A DNA stretch of 64,000 nt, taken from the NCBI RefSeq assembly GCF_030272615.1, contig NC_081414.1, positions 4,093,501 through 4,157,500 of the forward strand, in the 5' to 3' direction. Below are positions 12,301 through 23,209 of this stretch, in pieces (the first letter of the stretch is position 1; every line of letters starts with the position of its first letter). The DNA is from Cryptomeria japonica (lineage: Eukaryota; Streptophyta; Pinopsida; Cupressales; Cupressaceae). Position numbers and translations under genes: made by a program. The notes beneath the pieces are model-generated. The model was not told the origin of the DNA. It was given only the letters and a program-made list of their open reading frames with translations, and searched no databases.

Positions 12301-13334
12301 ATTGGGGCTTCATTGATTGGTTTTTAGAGACATCATGGAAGGCTTCTATTTTTAGATCTGAGGAACTGCGCTTTTTGGAGGCATCTTGGAGCGTTTTCAA
12401 CCTCACCATTGCTTTCAAGAGGCCATTTCCATAAAAATCGAGTATAAATTCGACATATTTTGGCAAAAATTGATTTTTGGGTGTAGAGGAAATTTTTTGC
12501 CCAATTCGGGTGGTACAGTACGGAATTTTCGGATTTTTTTCAAAAAAAAAAATTATTTTTTTTCTGAAAATTATTTTCCAGTTTGAAAATTTTTTCGAAA
12601 ATTATTTTTGGGATCTGTACCTTCTACCCAGTCAGCAGCGCACAGTCAGCGCCCAGTCAGCAGCACCTAGTCAACGCCCAATCAGCATTTTCTTTGGAAA
12701 TTTTTAGACCCCTCTTCGTTGAGTAGTTTGGATTTTTGGGTCAACTTTGGAGGCCCATAACTTGCTCAATTTTGCTCCTTTTTGGGTGCAATTTTTTTTT
12801 ATTTGGGCTAATTTTTCGTTCTCTTCGCAATGGTGTGGTTATTTTCTGGTTTTGGTGTACAAGGTTTTCATAATTTTCAGATTCTCTCAGTTGTACCTGT
12901 CCAATCCTCAATTCTGCAACTTCAAAGGCCTCGTTTGAGCTCATACGACCTCCTTTTCAGGTGCCATTTTTTTTGAAAGTGCATATTTTTTCATCTACTT
13001 TCATAATCTATGATCAGATTTTAGAGATTTTAAGTAGAAAATGTACTTTCAGATATTGGTCTTACTTGCCCTATTTGGTACTTGTAAATTGCTTGGATCT
13101 TAGTTTAAATCTCTTGCATTATTAGTTTTTGAGTCTCTTTTGGCCTTATTGAGGTAGTTGTAAAATTGAAATCAGAAGTCCACTTTGCCATTTTTTGCAA
13201 GTGGCCCATTGTACATGCACTAAGTATAAAGTGCCAAATCATCACTTTTGGGGGGGTTCTTTGATTGAGTGAATTTGGGGGGTGTCTTGTGTGATTGTGC
13301 CTCTCTTTCCTTGTGCTCTTTCATTTTGGTTGCA
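12301..13334 (+). other. Copia leader, no gene
   Basis: T-rich untranslated leader between PBS and the gag start. Short open stretches have no recognisable content. A motif like TATAAATTCGACATATTTTG near 12441 recurs in the leaders of the two other Copia-type elements (about 23560 and 33950). Confidence 0.7.
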
Positions 13335-16300
13335 ATGAGTCCTTATAAATTTCCACCTTTAACTCCACATAATTATGCATCATGGAAAATTAATGTATTG
13401 AGCAAATTAATGGAAAAAGGTCTCACGCATTACATAGATGGGACAATAGCAGCACCACCTGATCCTAAGGCTGATCCTAATGCTCAGTTAGAATGGCTCA
13501 CTAAGAATTGCATGGCTCATGGAACTTTGCGCAAGTATGTATCAGCTGACCTCATCTTTCATATTGAAAAGTGTACTACAATCAAAGATGCTTGGGATAT
13601 GTTTTAGAAATTGTATGGTCAAGTTGATGAAATCAGAGGTTATAAGATTGACAATAAGCTCACCAACTTGGATCCCAAGAGTTTTGATACAATCCAAGAT
13701 TATGTCACCAAAGCAAATGAGCTAAGAGCAAAGCTTAAGGATTGTGGAATTGACAAAAAGGATGCTCAGTTGATATTCAACTTATTGGACAAGCTTGCAC
13801 CAGAATATGCAGCATTTGTGTCTAGCTTCCAAACTCATCGTTTGACAGTGGGGAGTTCCTATGTTATGCCTTCATTTGATGCTTTCACAGAAATGTTGAT
13901 ATTGGAACAATCTAAGTTGTTGAACATGGGGCTTCTCAAGTCTTCAAAGTCCAAGGCTTTGGTGGCTAATCAAGGAAATCAAGGAAGTCAAGGCAAAAAT
14001 TCCAATAAGAAGAAGAAGTAATCTAAGTCACAGCCACAACAAGAAAAAGGACAATCATCCTCTCCATCACAAGGCGGTTTTTCATCCTTTTCCAAGAAGG
14101 GGACACCACCTAAGAAGGATAAGCCAACTTGTGCATATTGCAAGAAGTATGGTCATGATGAGAATTGATGCCACACAAAGCAAGTTGATGAGTTAACTAA
14201 TCTTCTTAAGAAAAACAACATCAACTTGCCATACGCCTACACAAAGAAGGATTCATCTCCTTCCTCTTCCTCACAGTCTAAGGGAAAAGGGCAAGCATTT
14301 GTGGCTACAACAAGTTCTTCATAGCAGTGGATACTTGACTCAGGTGCCTCATATCACATGGGTTCTATAAAGGAGCAGTTTTCTTCATTGGATCCATCTA
14401 AGGTACCTCACATTTACATAGGTGATGATACACAAGTAGAGGTTGAAGGGAAAGGTTCAGTTGACATGGATGATGGAACATTTGAGAATGTTCTCTATGT
14501 TCCTAACTTGTCTACCAACCTTCTCTCTATCTACCAAATCACTCACTATGGGAATGGGAAAAAGGTTGAGTTTACACCAGATTCAGTTGTGGTAAAGGAA
14601 CTTGATGATGATGCCTTGGTAGCGGTGGGACAAGTCAATGACAACTCAAGGCTTTATTCATTCTCCCACTTTGTGCCAAGTTCACCTTCTAGGGCCTTTC
14701 TTACTCATTCAAATTCTAAAAGTAAGCTATGGCATGAGCGATTTGGTCAGCTCAACTACTGCTATCTTCAGCAGCTCAGCACTAAAGACATGGTCACAAG
14801 TCTACCTCGAATCAGTTTTTCAAAGGGTGTATGTTCATGTTGTTCCATGGGCAAGCATCCCAAGGAAAAGTTTGATAAAGGGAAAGGTTGGAGAGCTTTG
14901 GAAGTTCTTCAACTTGTTCACGGCGATATAGTAGGTCCATTTCCAACACCTTCATTTAGTAAGGCCCGCTATGTCCTCACCTTCATTAATGACTACTCCC
15001 GCTTCACTTGGGTCTACTTTCTTATTCATAAGAGTGAAGTATTTGATAGATTTCAGGACTTCAAGACTCGTGTGGAGAAGCAATCCGGGAAAGTGGTCAA
15101 GATTCTTCGTACAGATAATGGAAGATAATATGTGAACAAGAGACTTGAGGATTTTTGTACATTTGAGGGGATTGATCTTCAGCATTCTGTAGCATACACT
15201 CCACAGCAGAACGGAGTTGTAGAACGCAAGAATAGAACTCTCAAAGAAATGGCTAGCTGTATGATTCATGCACGTTCTCTTGATCCCGCCTTTTGGGCTG
15301 AGGCTATCAGTTGTGCCACACACATCCAGAATCGGGTTCCTCACAAAGCTTTGCAAGGTATTACTCCTTTTGAAGCTTGGGCTGGTAGGAAACCGATTGT
15401 GAGACATTTCAGAGTCTTTGGGTGTCCAGCATGGGCTCGCATACCTCCGCAGAAACGCAAGGCATTGGAACCACAGAGTCGACCTTGCATATTTGTTGGA
15501 TATCCTAAGGGTGTTAAGCCATATAGATTGATGGATCCTGAGACACATGAGGTGTTCATTGAGAGGAGTGTTTACTTTGAGGAAAGCTCTCCTAGCTTAG
15601 CCTCTCTTCCTCCTCCACCTTCCTCCATTGTGGATAGTGATGCTAGTGATTCAGATGATGAGACTCCTTCAACTCTGACTCGTAGGGTTACACCTCTGCA
15701 GGGTCCACTTGTAGTTGAGGAGCCTCGTTCTCCACCTCCACCTAGACCTCGTTGGGCTCGATAGACACTTGAGTCTGCAGGTTCTCTTGTTGGGAATCCT
15801 TCAGATACACAGAGAACTCGATCATAGCATCAGGATCTACCACATGCATTCATTGCTACCGCTTCCGATCCACAGACATTTCGGGAAGCATCAGGGGTTC
15901 CTGAGTGGGACCAAGCTATGGAGGAAGAGTATAGTTCCTTGATGAGGAACAACACATGGGATTTAGTCCATCTCCCTAAGGGGAGAAAGATGGTTCGATG
16001 TAAGTGGATCTATCAGACAAAGTATGATGCAGATGGTAGTGTGGATAAGTATAAGGCTCGGCTTGTTGCGAAAGGTTTCTCTCAGGTTGCAGGTGTTGAC
16101 TATACTGAGACCTTTGCGCCTGTAGCCAAGATGAACTCCATTCGCTTGACACTTGCTATTGTTGCAGCTCATGGTTGGGATGTACATCAGATGGATGTGA
16201 AGAGTGCTTTTCTTCATGGTGAGCTTGATGAGGAGATTTATATGGAGCAGCCATAGGGTTTCATCTAGGATATTTCTTTGGTTTGCAGACTAAGGAAATC

Positions 16301-17405
16301 TCTCTATGGCCTTAAGCAGGCCCCCAGGGCTTGGTATGCCAAGATGGATTCATTTCTTCTCTCTGCAGGGTTCACCAGGTGTCATTCTGATCCAAATGTC
16401 TACATTTTGCGACAGGATGACTCTCACTTGATACTTGTGCTCTATGTTGATGACTTGATCATTACAAGGAGTACTGCATCCATCATTAGCAAGGTCAAAG
16501 CTGCTTTGCATGACAGATTTGCTATGACTGGCTTGGGTCTTTTGCACTACTTTCTTGGGATAGAGATTTCATAGTCACCTTTCGGGATTACACTATCGTA
16601 GCCCAAGTATTCTCTTGATCTACTTGCATGCTTTCATATGGTTGATTGTAAGCCTGCACCGACTCCCTTTCTTTTAGGAGTCAAGATTGAGGCTCAGTGT
16701 TCTTCTCCACCAGTTGATGCCACTTTGTATCGTCAGCTTGTGGGTAGTCTCATCTACTTGACCCATACACGCTCTGATATTTCATTTGCAGTTGGCATGG
16801 TTTCCCGTTTCATGCAGGAACTACATGAGCTTCATTGGAAAGCTGCCAAACGCATCCTTCATTACATCCAGGGTACACATCACTATGGGATTCACTATGT
16901 AGTAGGCACAGGACTTCGCTTGGTTTGTTACACGGACTCCGATTGGGCTAGCGATCTTGATGATCACAAGTCTACTTCCGGTTATAGTTTTCACCTTGGT
17001 TCGGGCCCCATTTGTTGGCAGAGCAAGAAGCAACATGCTATTGCTCTCTCTTCGACTGAGGCTGAGTATTGAGGTGTTGTTAACGTAGCAACTAAGACCA
17101 TTTGGCTTCAGCAGATTCTCATAGAGTTTGGGTTCACCACTCCACGACCGACAGTTCTACATTGCGACAATCAGAGTGCTATTGCAATCTCGAAGAACCC
17201 GATCCAGCACCAGCGGACCAAACACATCGAGATTCATATGCACTATATCCAAGAGCTCATTCAGGAGCAGGTCATTGATTTGTAGTATTGTCCTACAGTG
17301 GAGCAGGTTGCAGACATATTCACCAAACCTTTCACTGAGAGTAAGTTCTAGCAGTTGCAAGCTCTCTTGGGGGTGTGGGATGTGTCATTAGGGGGGGTCA
17401 GCTGA
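13335..17405 (+). pseudogene. Copia gag-pol polyprotein with 14 premature stops
   Basis: One frame of 1356 codons starts at ATG 13335 (MSPYKFPPL) and ends at TGA 17403, with no frameshift. Order: UBN2-type gag (13335-14020); zinc knuckle CAYCKKYGHDEN-stop-C (about 14130-14170); protease DSGASYHM (14337 on); integrase with HERFGQLNY and CSCCSMG zinc-binding parts, VHGDIVGPF, RTDNG and the QQNGVVERKN Glu; reverse transcriptase with KWIYQTKYDADG and YVDDLI (16443-16460); RNase H with YTDSDWASD, SSTEAEY and CDNQSAI. Stops: TAG at 13605, 14322, 15762, 15825, 16254, 16266, 16572, 16599, 17283 and 17349; TAA at 14019 and 15126; TGA at 14166 and 17070. All catalytic motifs otherwise look intact. Confidence 0.97.
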
Positions 17406-17674
17406 CTTCTCCTTCCTCTCTTATGGGGGGGACTTTTTCCTCTTTGAGGTTTTTTCCTTCTTCTTTGAGAGTCTTTTGTACTTTCATCTCTCTTTTGGGG
17501 GGGAGTTTTTTCCCACTGGGTTTTCTCCTTTTCTCCATTTGTGAGAGATGGCATTGCATGGTTTTGCTTGCATTTGCATATTGTACATGGGTACCTATCA
17601 TGGCCTAGTAGTCGGGACCCATCTTGCATTGTTGACTTAAGTCTTCATTCCCCTAAGTTGCACTTAAGGGGGGG
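17406..17674 (+). other. Copia 3' UTR with hairpin-like motif and polypurine tract
   Basis: At 17503-17527 a motif reads GAGTTTTTTCCC, a 3-base loop, then GGGTTTTCTC. Related blocks occur at 24802-24826 and 36735-36760 in the two other Copia-type elements, followed in all three by a GGGTACCT block and then a purine tract. The PPT is AAGGGGGGG at 17666-17674, directly before the 3' LTR, and would prime plus-strand synthesis. Confidence 0.85.
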
Positions 17675-18122
17675 TGTTGGTGTAAATAAATATTCATTAT
17701 GGATATTATTACACTTTACTTAAGTTAACTTAGGATAATGTATTTCTTCGTATTTTGGATTTGAGACACTTAGGGAAGTGTGCACATAGGGATAGAGCTT
17801 GTAGGAGAAATTCCACCTTTCGTGGTCTTGTTTTGTTGTTACACTCCACATTCGGTGGGTCATCCACCTCTTGTGGAATATTATATTATTTCTCCTACCT
17901 ACCCCTAGTATTTCTTACCTACCCTTGTTTCTCATTGAGCCACATGTCATGATTGTGTGCTCGTACATCCATATGGCCTTGCCTATATAAGCAAGCCTAT
18001 ATTCATTGTATTAAAGAATCTAGTTGATTTTCATATTGATGAGAATATAGTTTGTTCTTGTCATTCTTTTGTCTCTATTTTAATACTTTTCATTGTGCCC
18101 TTGATCTTGGCAAAATCTCACA
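17675..18122 (+). repeat. 3' LTR of Copia element
   Basis: It starts TGTTGGTGTAAATAAAT right after the PPT and ends CAAAATCTCACA. It is followed by the TSD GTTTC. A TATA box lies at 17984-17991. Confidence 0.97.
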
Positions 18123-18589
18123 GTTTCAACAAAATTTTGCGATTGATGTATAAGAATCTCCTCTTCTTCAAGATAACCTTCCAACTTGGTTTTCTTTTCC
18201 TAAGGCGATATAGAAAAGTCATATAAGCATCTAATGATTTTCAAGTTGTTTGATTCCAAAGTGAGTGCAATTTTTATTTTGATATAACCTGGGTCCAAAT
18301 AGGACCAATATATCCAAGATAATGAACAAAGGTTGATATGATCTAGTTTCATGATAAAGGATTTGATGTATCTTGATAAGAAATTATCGGTGATGTCAAT
18401 TTTGCACTTGAGATGGTTGAATCAATAACTTGTTGAATGTTTATGAAAACCTTTGGAAATAATCTATTTGATTAATAAACTTGATTGTTTGACTAGTTTT
18501 AGAATTTGTGATAGTTGAAAATGAACCTCCTTGAAAAAGGGTATCTGAAATTGATGTTGAAATTTTGCTCTGATATGGGAAAAAGGTAA

Positions 18590-18860
18590 CTACTACGGAT
18601 GCGCTAGAACAAATGCGCTATCCTATTGAATAAAAGCATTATCATGTGCAATGAATGCATTGTTTTATTGAGTGAAAGTGTTACTCTGTAACTATAAAGG
18701 TGTGAACCTAAGTTCTAAATGCGATGTTTCTATTGCAAAAGCATTGTCCAGTTTGACAAATGCATTATCCTGTGTCTCAAATGTGTTGTACTGTTAGGCA
18801 AAAGCATTATCTTAACGTGCAAAAGCATTGCTCTGTGCTGCAAAAGTGTGATTCTAACTG
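18590..18860 (+). repeat. Degenerate array related to the 21-bp leader repeat
   Basis: About a dozen loosely spaced copies of the motif AAAAGCATT / AAATGCGCTA occur with a 21-23-bp rhythm. The wording (GCG, GTG or GCA after an A-run) matches the cleaner array at 20041-20158. The two blocks are separated by about 1 kb of unrelated sequence containing the 53-bp inverted repeat. Confidence 0.6.
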
Positions 18861-19030
18861 TTTAATTGGATTTCTCAATTTACCAGCAAGTTGTCGGATT
18901 TTTTACTCATTTCAAGATGATGATTTTTCAAGTTTTTGACCATTTTTTTAAAAAATTTGTAGACACAATGTTTGGAAAATCAAAATGCCCAAGCAAGCAC
19001 AAGTCTTATGGCAAGCTGGGACAATAATAA

Positions 19031-19266
19031 TCTTACTAAAAACCATTTTGTCTAGTTGCCAAAATCCTTCTAATTGTTAGCACTGGCTCCATCCTCGGCA
19101 CTCACTTCTCTGGGGCAGCCAAACACTAGTTTCCATGACAACTCCCCATGGCAAACTGCATATCTCTACTAAGAATCGTATGTGTGTGAGATGCTTCAAA
19201 GGTCTGACCTCCTGTGCTAACAATTAGAAGGATTTTGGCAACTAGACAAAATGGTTTTTAGTAAGA
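19031..19266. repeat. Perfect 53-bp inverted repeat with 130-bp spacer
   Basis: The left arm is 19031-19083 and the right arm 19214-19266. The right arm is the exact reverse complement of the left over 53 bases, and pairing ends abruptly on both sides. The spacer has no open frame of note. A transcript in either direction would fold into a long stem. No target-site duplication was seen, so it is not clearly a MITE. Confidence 0.9.
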
Positions 19267-20040
19267 GATTTTGGTCATGTGGCCATACATGTGACACTTT
19301 ACACTTTGTAAATACAGAAGGTTCCCAGCCTATAGAGGTTGCGTTCCATAGGGTTTATGGCGAAACATAGTGTCGGTATGGACTAATCAGCACATGTTGC
19401 CCATGACTTTCGTCATAGACACGTATTATTTAAAGTGGATCAGAAGGACTCAGTATTAGCTCATTTCCACTTGGGTCATTCCCCTCTCACTGGCCCCCTC
19501 AAGGTAGCTCGGGAAGGCAGGCCCTCTAAAGGTAAGACATAAGATAAAAGCAGGTCTAGCTTTATGATCACTGTATTAGGGTGAGAGCATACTCACCTAC
19601 TACTTTTAAACAAACAGGGTAGACAATGATTATTTTTAACCTTTAAATCATCTATGTGCAACTACTTTACTGAAAAACACACAATGCAAGTTTGCATGTT
19701 GTTCATTAACCCCTTCGTTAAGCTAGATGAAAAATGTATGGTCTTTTACTTTCCAAAAGAACTCATAATTAAACTAAGTGAGGAAATGCATCAAAATTGC
19801 TCAAGATAAAACCTGCATGCACACTAGTCAGTAGTTTGCAAAATTTAAGTCTTGGATAGTCGAACCTGCAAAGAGTTGTTAGCTAACAGATTATAAAATT
19901 TCAAATTTGCAGATAATAGAATGAAAATGCTAAATCAGTAAATGTGCTATCCTACAAAACATAAGCACTACCCTGCACAACGAAAGTGTTAACCTAAATT
20001 GTAAAAGTGTTGTTTTGCATATTAAGTGCGTGATTTTTCA

Positions 20041-20158
20041 AAAAGCGCTAACCTATGCAACAAAAGTGTTAACCTAAATGACAAAAGCACTAACCTAAGC
20101 GATAAAAGCGCAAACCTATGCAGTAAAAGCACTACCCTATGTAGTAAAAGCGCTACCC
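20041..20158 (+). repeat. Six-copy 21-bp tandem repeat in gypsy leader
   Basis: Units start at 20041, 20062, 20083, 20104, 20125 and 20146, exactly 21 bp apart. The unit resembles AAAAGCGCTAACCTATGCAAC. The GCGC core varies between units as GCGCT, GTGTT and GCACT, the changes expected from CpG decay. Looser copies extend left to about 19935. The array sits in the untranslated leader of the minus-strand gypsy element. Confidence 0.9.
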
Positions 20159-20235
20159 AATTTCACACAGGTGTGAAACAGGTTTACAAATGCTTTAATT
20201 CAAGAATTAGACAGGATATTAGAAGAAGATGTGTG

Positions 20236-20262
20236 AGGCCTAAGCCCCATGGTGGGCGCAAA
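20236..20262 (-). other. Primer binding site-like sequence of Tat-type gypsy
   Basis: The minus strand reads TTGCGCCCACCATGGGGC just after the LTR. Tat/Ogre elements typically have TGGCGCCCACC with a G-rich continuation here (family knowledge); one base differs from that pattern (T for G). Confidence 0.6.
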
Positions 20263-20267
20263 AAATA

Positions 20268-21382
20268 TATCAACTTAAGTTTTCACCTCAAAAGTAACCT
20301 GCAACTTGTTAGTCCATCATGAAAATATAAAACTACAGGGAACTCAAGCTTCAACCAATGAAACAATAAGAAATAAAGCAAATAAAATGATTATACCTTC
20401 ATGAATTATGTATCATTGTGTCGTAACCTCATTGTTCTTGGTTACAGATGATTTTCTCTCAGACAAGCACCAGTAGCTTTCAAGATGGCAAGTGTGGAAT
20501 GGACTAATAGATGATATGATATGCAAAATCTATGCTATGAAAATTATTTATGCTAAATTACTCTAAACTCTAAAATGCTTAGACAAATGAACTCATGGAT
20601 GCAAAGATTAAGACTCCTAGTTAACTATAAGATTAGCTATTAGTTTCAAAAATGGCTTAGGAGACCTCTATTTATAGATTTTTGAGTGCATAAGCTTAGG
20701 TGGCAGAGATCAATGGTCATGATTAAATCTTGCTTTTTGGATGGCTATGAAATAAGAGGTTGAAGGTTGAGAGAAAGGGGGAAGGAGAAGACAAGTGTCA
20801 CTCATCTCACCTTGACTGAGGGGAAGACTGAGAGAATCTAGGATTAGTTTGAGAATATTTAGGAATGGAAGGATAAGTGGACTCAACTCCCTCCAAAGAT
20901 GTAGGAAGGTTGGAGGAAAAAATAGGGAGATTTCAAAGATTATGTGCATGTACACATTTTATTCATGAATATGGAAGTTGGAGATAAGTGGCTAAAAAAT
21001 TATTTGTTTTTATTGATTTAAATTAGCCACATGATGGATGAGTTGGCAAAGGTGGAGATGATGTGGAGATGAGGTGAGTTGGAAAGTGGTAATTAAATAA
21101 TTATGAAATTATTTAATAATGGAACTATAGGATAGTGAATAGTGCACAAATATGATAAGGAATGATAATTAAATGCTAAATATTTAGTTATTGGCTTAGA
21201 AGAAAGGGGGATAATGAATTAATTAATTAAATATTTAAACTCAATTAATCAATAGAAGAATATTAAAGACTAATGAATTAAATAAATTAACCTTTTCAAA
21301 TTAATTATTTAATAGAAGAACAATCATTAAATACATATAAAATATTTATTTTATTGCTCATAGCCAATTTTATGTGTATACA
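20268..21382 (-). repeat. 5' LTR of the Tat-type gypsy element
   Basis: On the minus strand it begins TGTATACACATAAAATTGGC at 21382 and runs to just before the PBS-like site near 20260, about 1.1 kb. It has an AT-rich first half and a TATA box (CTATAAATAG) around 20669-20676. Its start resembles the solo LTR at 6750 (TGTAGTCACATAAATC), and both carry the same CTATAAATAG box, so they look like members of one LTR family. The inner boundary is uncertain by a few bases because no clear CA end is visible. Confidence 0.7.
20669..20676 (-). promoter_or_regulatory. TATA box of gypsy 5' LTR
   Basis: TATAAATA on the minus strand inside the LTR. The same sequence context occurs at 8108-8115 in the related plus-strand solo LTR, which supports it as the retrotransposon promoter. 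Confidence 0.6.
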
Positions 21383-21447
21383 GCCATCAATGACAACCTC
21401 CATTATCCATGAACTAGAATCCACTGGATGAGTGTCAATTGCCAACA
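21383..21447 (-). repeat. 3' LTR stub of the polymerase-less element
   Basis: 65 bp match the start of the 5' LTR at 29981 (TGTTGGCAATTGACACTC and following, a few differences). The match ends abruptly where the gypsy LTR begins at 21382, so the gypsy inserted here later. Confidence 0.85.
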
Positions 21448-21448
21448 A

Positions 21449-21462
21449 TCTCTCCCTTTGGC
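21449..21462 (-). other. Polypurine tract before 3' LTR
   Basis: The minus strand reads GCCAAAGGGAGAGAT immediately before the LTR start TGTTGGCAATTG at 21447. Confidence 0.75.
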
Positions 21463-21659
21463 ATTGATGGCAACACTTGTGAAAAATGACTAAGTGTTGA
21501 AACCTGTATACCGAATCAAAATTTCTAAGGTTCCCCCTTGGACCAAAACTCAAAAACTTGTATCATTCTCTATACAGTTTTTACTCTACTCTCCCCCCTT
21601 GACAGCAATGCCAAAGATGGGGTGTTGCTCAAAAACTTATATACAAGGGTATATACTAG

Positions 21660-22852
21660 ATATTATATACATACTTGAAGATATTTGCAAAAATGGTATT
21701 CAAAAATCCTAAGTGTGTGTCCCACCCATTCTTGAAGTTTTCCAAAACTATGATGAAAGCGGAAAACATAAGCATATATCCCCACATCTTTCAATTCTGA
21801 TGGAACTGGTTGAGCCATTGTCTTCAAGCAATCAACTTTGTTGTTCATTATGGTGTATATCCAAGGAGCAATAAGGTTCCAAAGCTCACCAACCCGCCTC
21901 AGTATCCTATCCTTTTTTGAGTTTAGGTTTGAGATTTGATCAGTTAGTGCCATCACCTGACCTTTTATGCTGCTGGCAAGGGCTACATTAGAATCAAATG
22001 AATGAGATATACCATCAAGCTTGCCTTGGCAAACACTGATCTTCTTATCTATTTATGAGGTGAATTTGGGCAATATAAAGCATGACTTGTATATCTTTTC
22101 TCCTTCACTCAATGCCTCAAAGATAGTCTACAGTCCTTTGTTCAATCTAACTTTGTCATCTTCAATCATCTTTTGGAATGTCTGCATACGCACCTCCTTG
22201 AATCTGTCCAATACTTTCTTGGTGGTTGCCTTTTCCAATGATTCAAAATTGGTACTGATATGATTGATTAATTGTAGCAGCTTGCTAGAGGGGTTGGAAT
22301 TTGAATCTAATTGCATTTCTGGTACCACCTTTTGTAAAACACTTACATACATCTCAATCAACTTCTTTTCCTCATTCTTTGATTTATCCAAGTCCTGACT
22401 ATCTTGAGCTTGGACTGCTACAGCAACCATCAGCCTTTCAACTACAAACATGTGTCCAATGTCAAGAGGTCTATCAAAATTAATGGAGATATGTGAGAGA
22501 ATTCAATTCCCTTTGTCCTTCGAAGTGTCAATTACCATGATTACTAGGACATTAACAGTTTTTTGCTTTCCCTTATTGACCTCTTCATCCTTATCTAGTG
22601 CCTTGTCCTTCCCTGATTCTCCTTTTCCTGCGTCCTTTTCTTTAACATGTGCATCGGTTTCACCACTTTGTGCAGTATCATCTTTAGGTGTTTGTTTGGC
22701 CTCTTCATTTTTCCCTTCCACCATCTTTGGATGGTCAACTAGAGCATTTTGACTATCTTTTGCATCAAGGGTTATATGGGTCTGGACTTCCGAATGAGAT
22801 GTATCTTCCTTTTGAGATTCATCATCATTTATTGGCAACCGATTGTTCTTTA
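21660..22852 (-). pseudogene. Second ORF of the polymerase-less element (part 2)
   Basis: Continuation beyond the nested insert. Pieces: 22838-22503, Asp/Lys-rich and low-complexity (many KDK, GKGESGKDK words); 22451-22128, helical and charged (KKLIEMYVSVLQKVVPEM); 21956-21663, including VGELWNLIAPWIYTIMNNK. The frame crosses the TSD GAAAC of the insert. No domain recognised. The 3' end lies close to the PPT at 21449. Confidence 0.45.
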
Positions 22853-22857
22853 GAAAC

Positions 22858-23196
22858 TGTTAGAGTTATCATGTATTAGCTAATAATTATTTATTTAATT
22901 ATTAGTCTATTATCCTCTACGCTTAAGCTAAACTTAGACATTTAATAATATGGTAGGTATTTAATAATTATTCTAATTATTTAATATACTTTATCTCTTT
23001 AAGGTTTCTTTAGGGTTGCATATTATCCTTTTATAAGGATTGTATTGTACTTTTTCATTAACTGATTCCCTCTTTGAATGATAATCTTCTTCTTCAGAGC
23101 CATTATTGCTTTTTGCCTCCATTCTTCTCTTGTGACATGTATTTTTCTTGCAGGTGTTCTTGGGATCTCTGAAGTTGTATTTTCTCAACTTCTACA
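22858..23196 (+). repeat. 5' LTR of non-autonomous element
   Basis: Starts TGTTAGAGTTATCATG, ends CAACTTCTACA, and is followed at once by the PBS. Confidence 0.93.
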
Positions 23197-23209
23197 TGGT
23201 ATCCGAGCC
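23197..23209 (+). other. Primer binding site
   Basis: TGGTATCCGAGCC, the initiator-Met type PBS with one change (C for A at base 8). Confidence 0.85.

Larger units (their letters stand above)
11837..18122 (+). mobile_element. Complete Ty1/Copia retrotransposon, 6286 bp, TSD GTTTC
   Basis: Both LTRs, PBS, one long gag-pol frame and PPT are present. The 5-bp duplication GTTTC flanks it exactly at 11832-11836 and 18123-18127. LTRs are 451 and 448 bp and differ by my count at 8 substitutions and one 3-bp indel (about 1.8 percent), so this is the youngest datable insertion in the window. It sits inside the leader/gag of the minus-strand gypsy element, in opposite orientation. It carries 14 premature stops and is not autonomous as it stands. 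Confidence 0.97.
18123..20235 (-). other. Gypsy leader and start of gag region
   Basis: Sequence between the Copia insert and the gypsy PBS. 18128-18240 continues the gag-like minus-strand reading interrupted by the Copia element. The rest is leader without a gene; it holds the two repeat arrays and the 53-bp inverted repeat listed separately. Confidence 0.55.
1..21382 (-). mobile_element. Ty3/gypsy LTR retrotransposon, Tat/Ogre type, interrupted; 3' end outside window
   Basis: Read on the minus strand the order is: LTR (21382 to about 20268), PBS-like site, long leader, gag, zinc-finger-like motif, protease, reverse transcriptase, RNase H, a second RNase H, integrase. The second RNase H and a PBS resembling TGGCGCCCACC are hallmarks of the Tat/Ogre lineage (family knowledge). 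The element is interrupted by a Copia element at 11837-18122, a solo LTR at 6750-8509 and a probable solo LTR at 9114-11113. Coding pieces are scattered over several frames with many stops, so the copy is dead. Its LTR starts inside the 3' LTR of the next element (21383-21447), giving an expected TSD GCCAT whose partner would lie left of position 1. The continuity across inserts is inferred from matching domain order and from the TSDs of the inserts. Confidence 0.8.

Noticed and set aside
14952..15548. 198-codon minus-strand frame
   Set aside because: Antisense shadow of the Copia integrase region.
20026..20322. 98-codon plus-strand frame with KS-type heptads
   Set aside because: It is the translation of the 21-bp leader array and runs antisense to the gypsy element.
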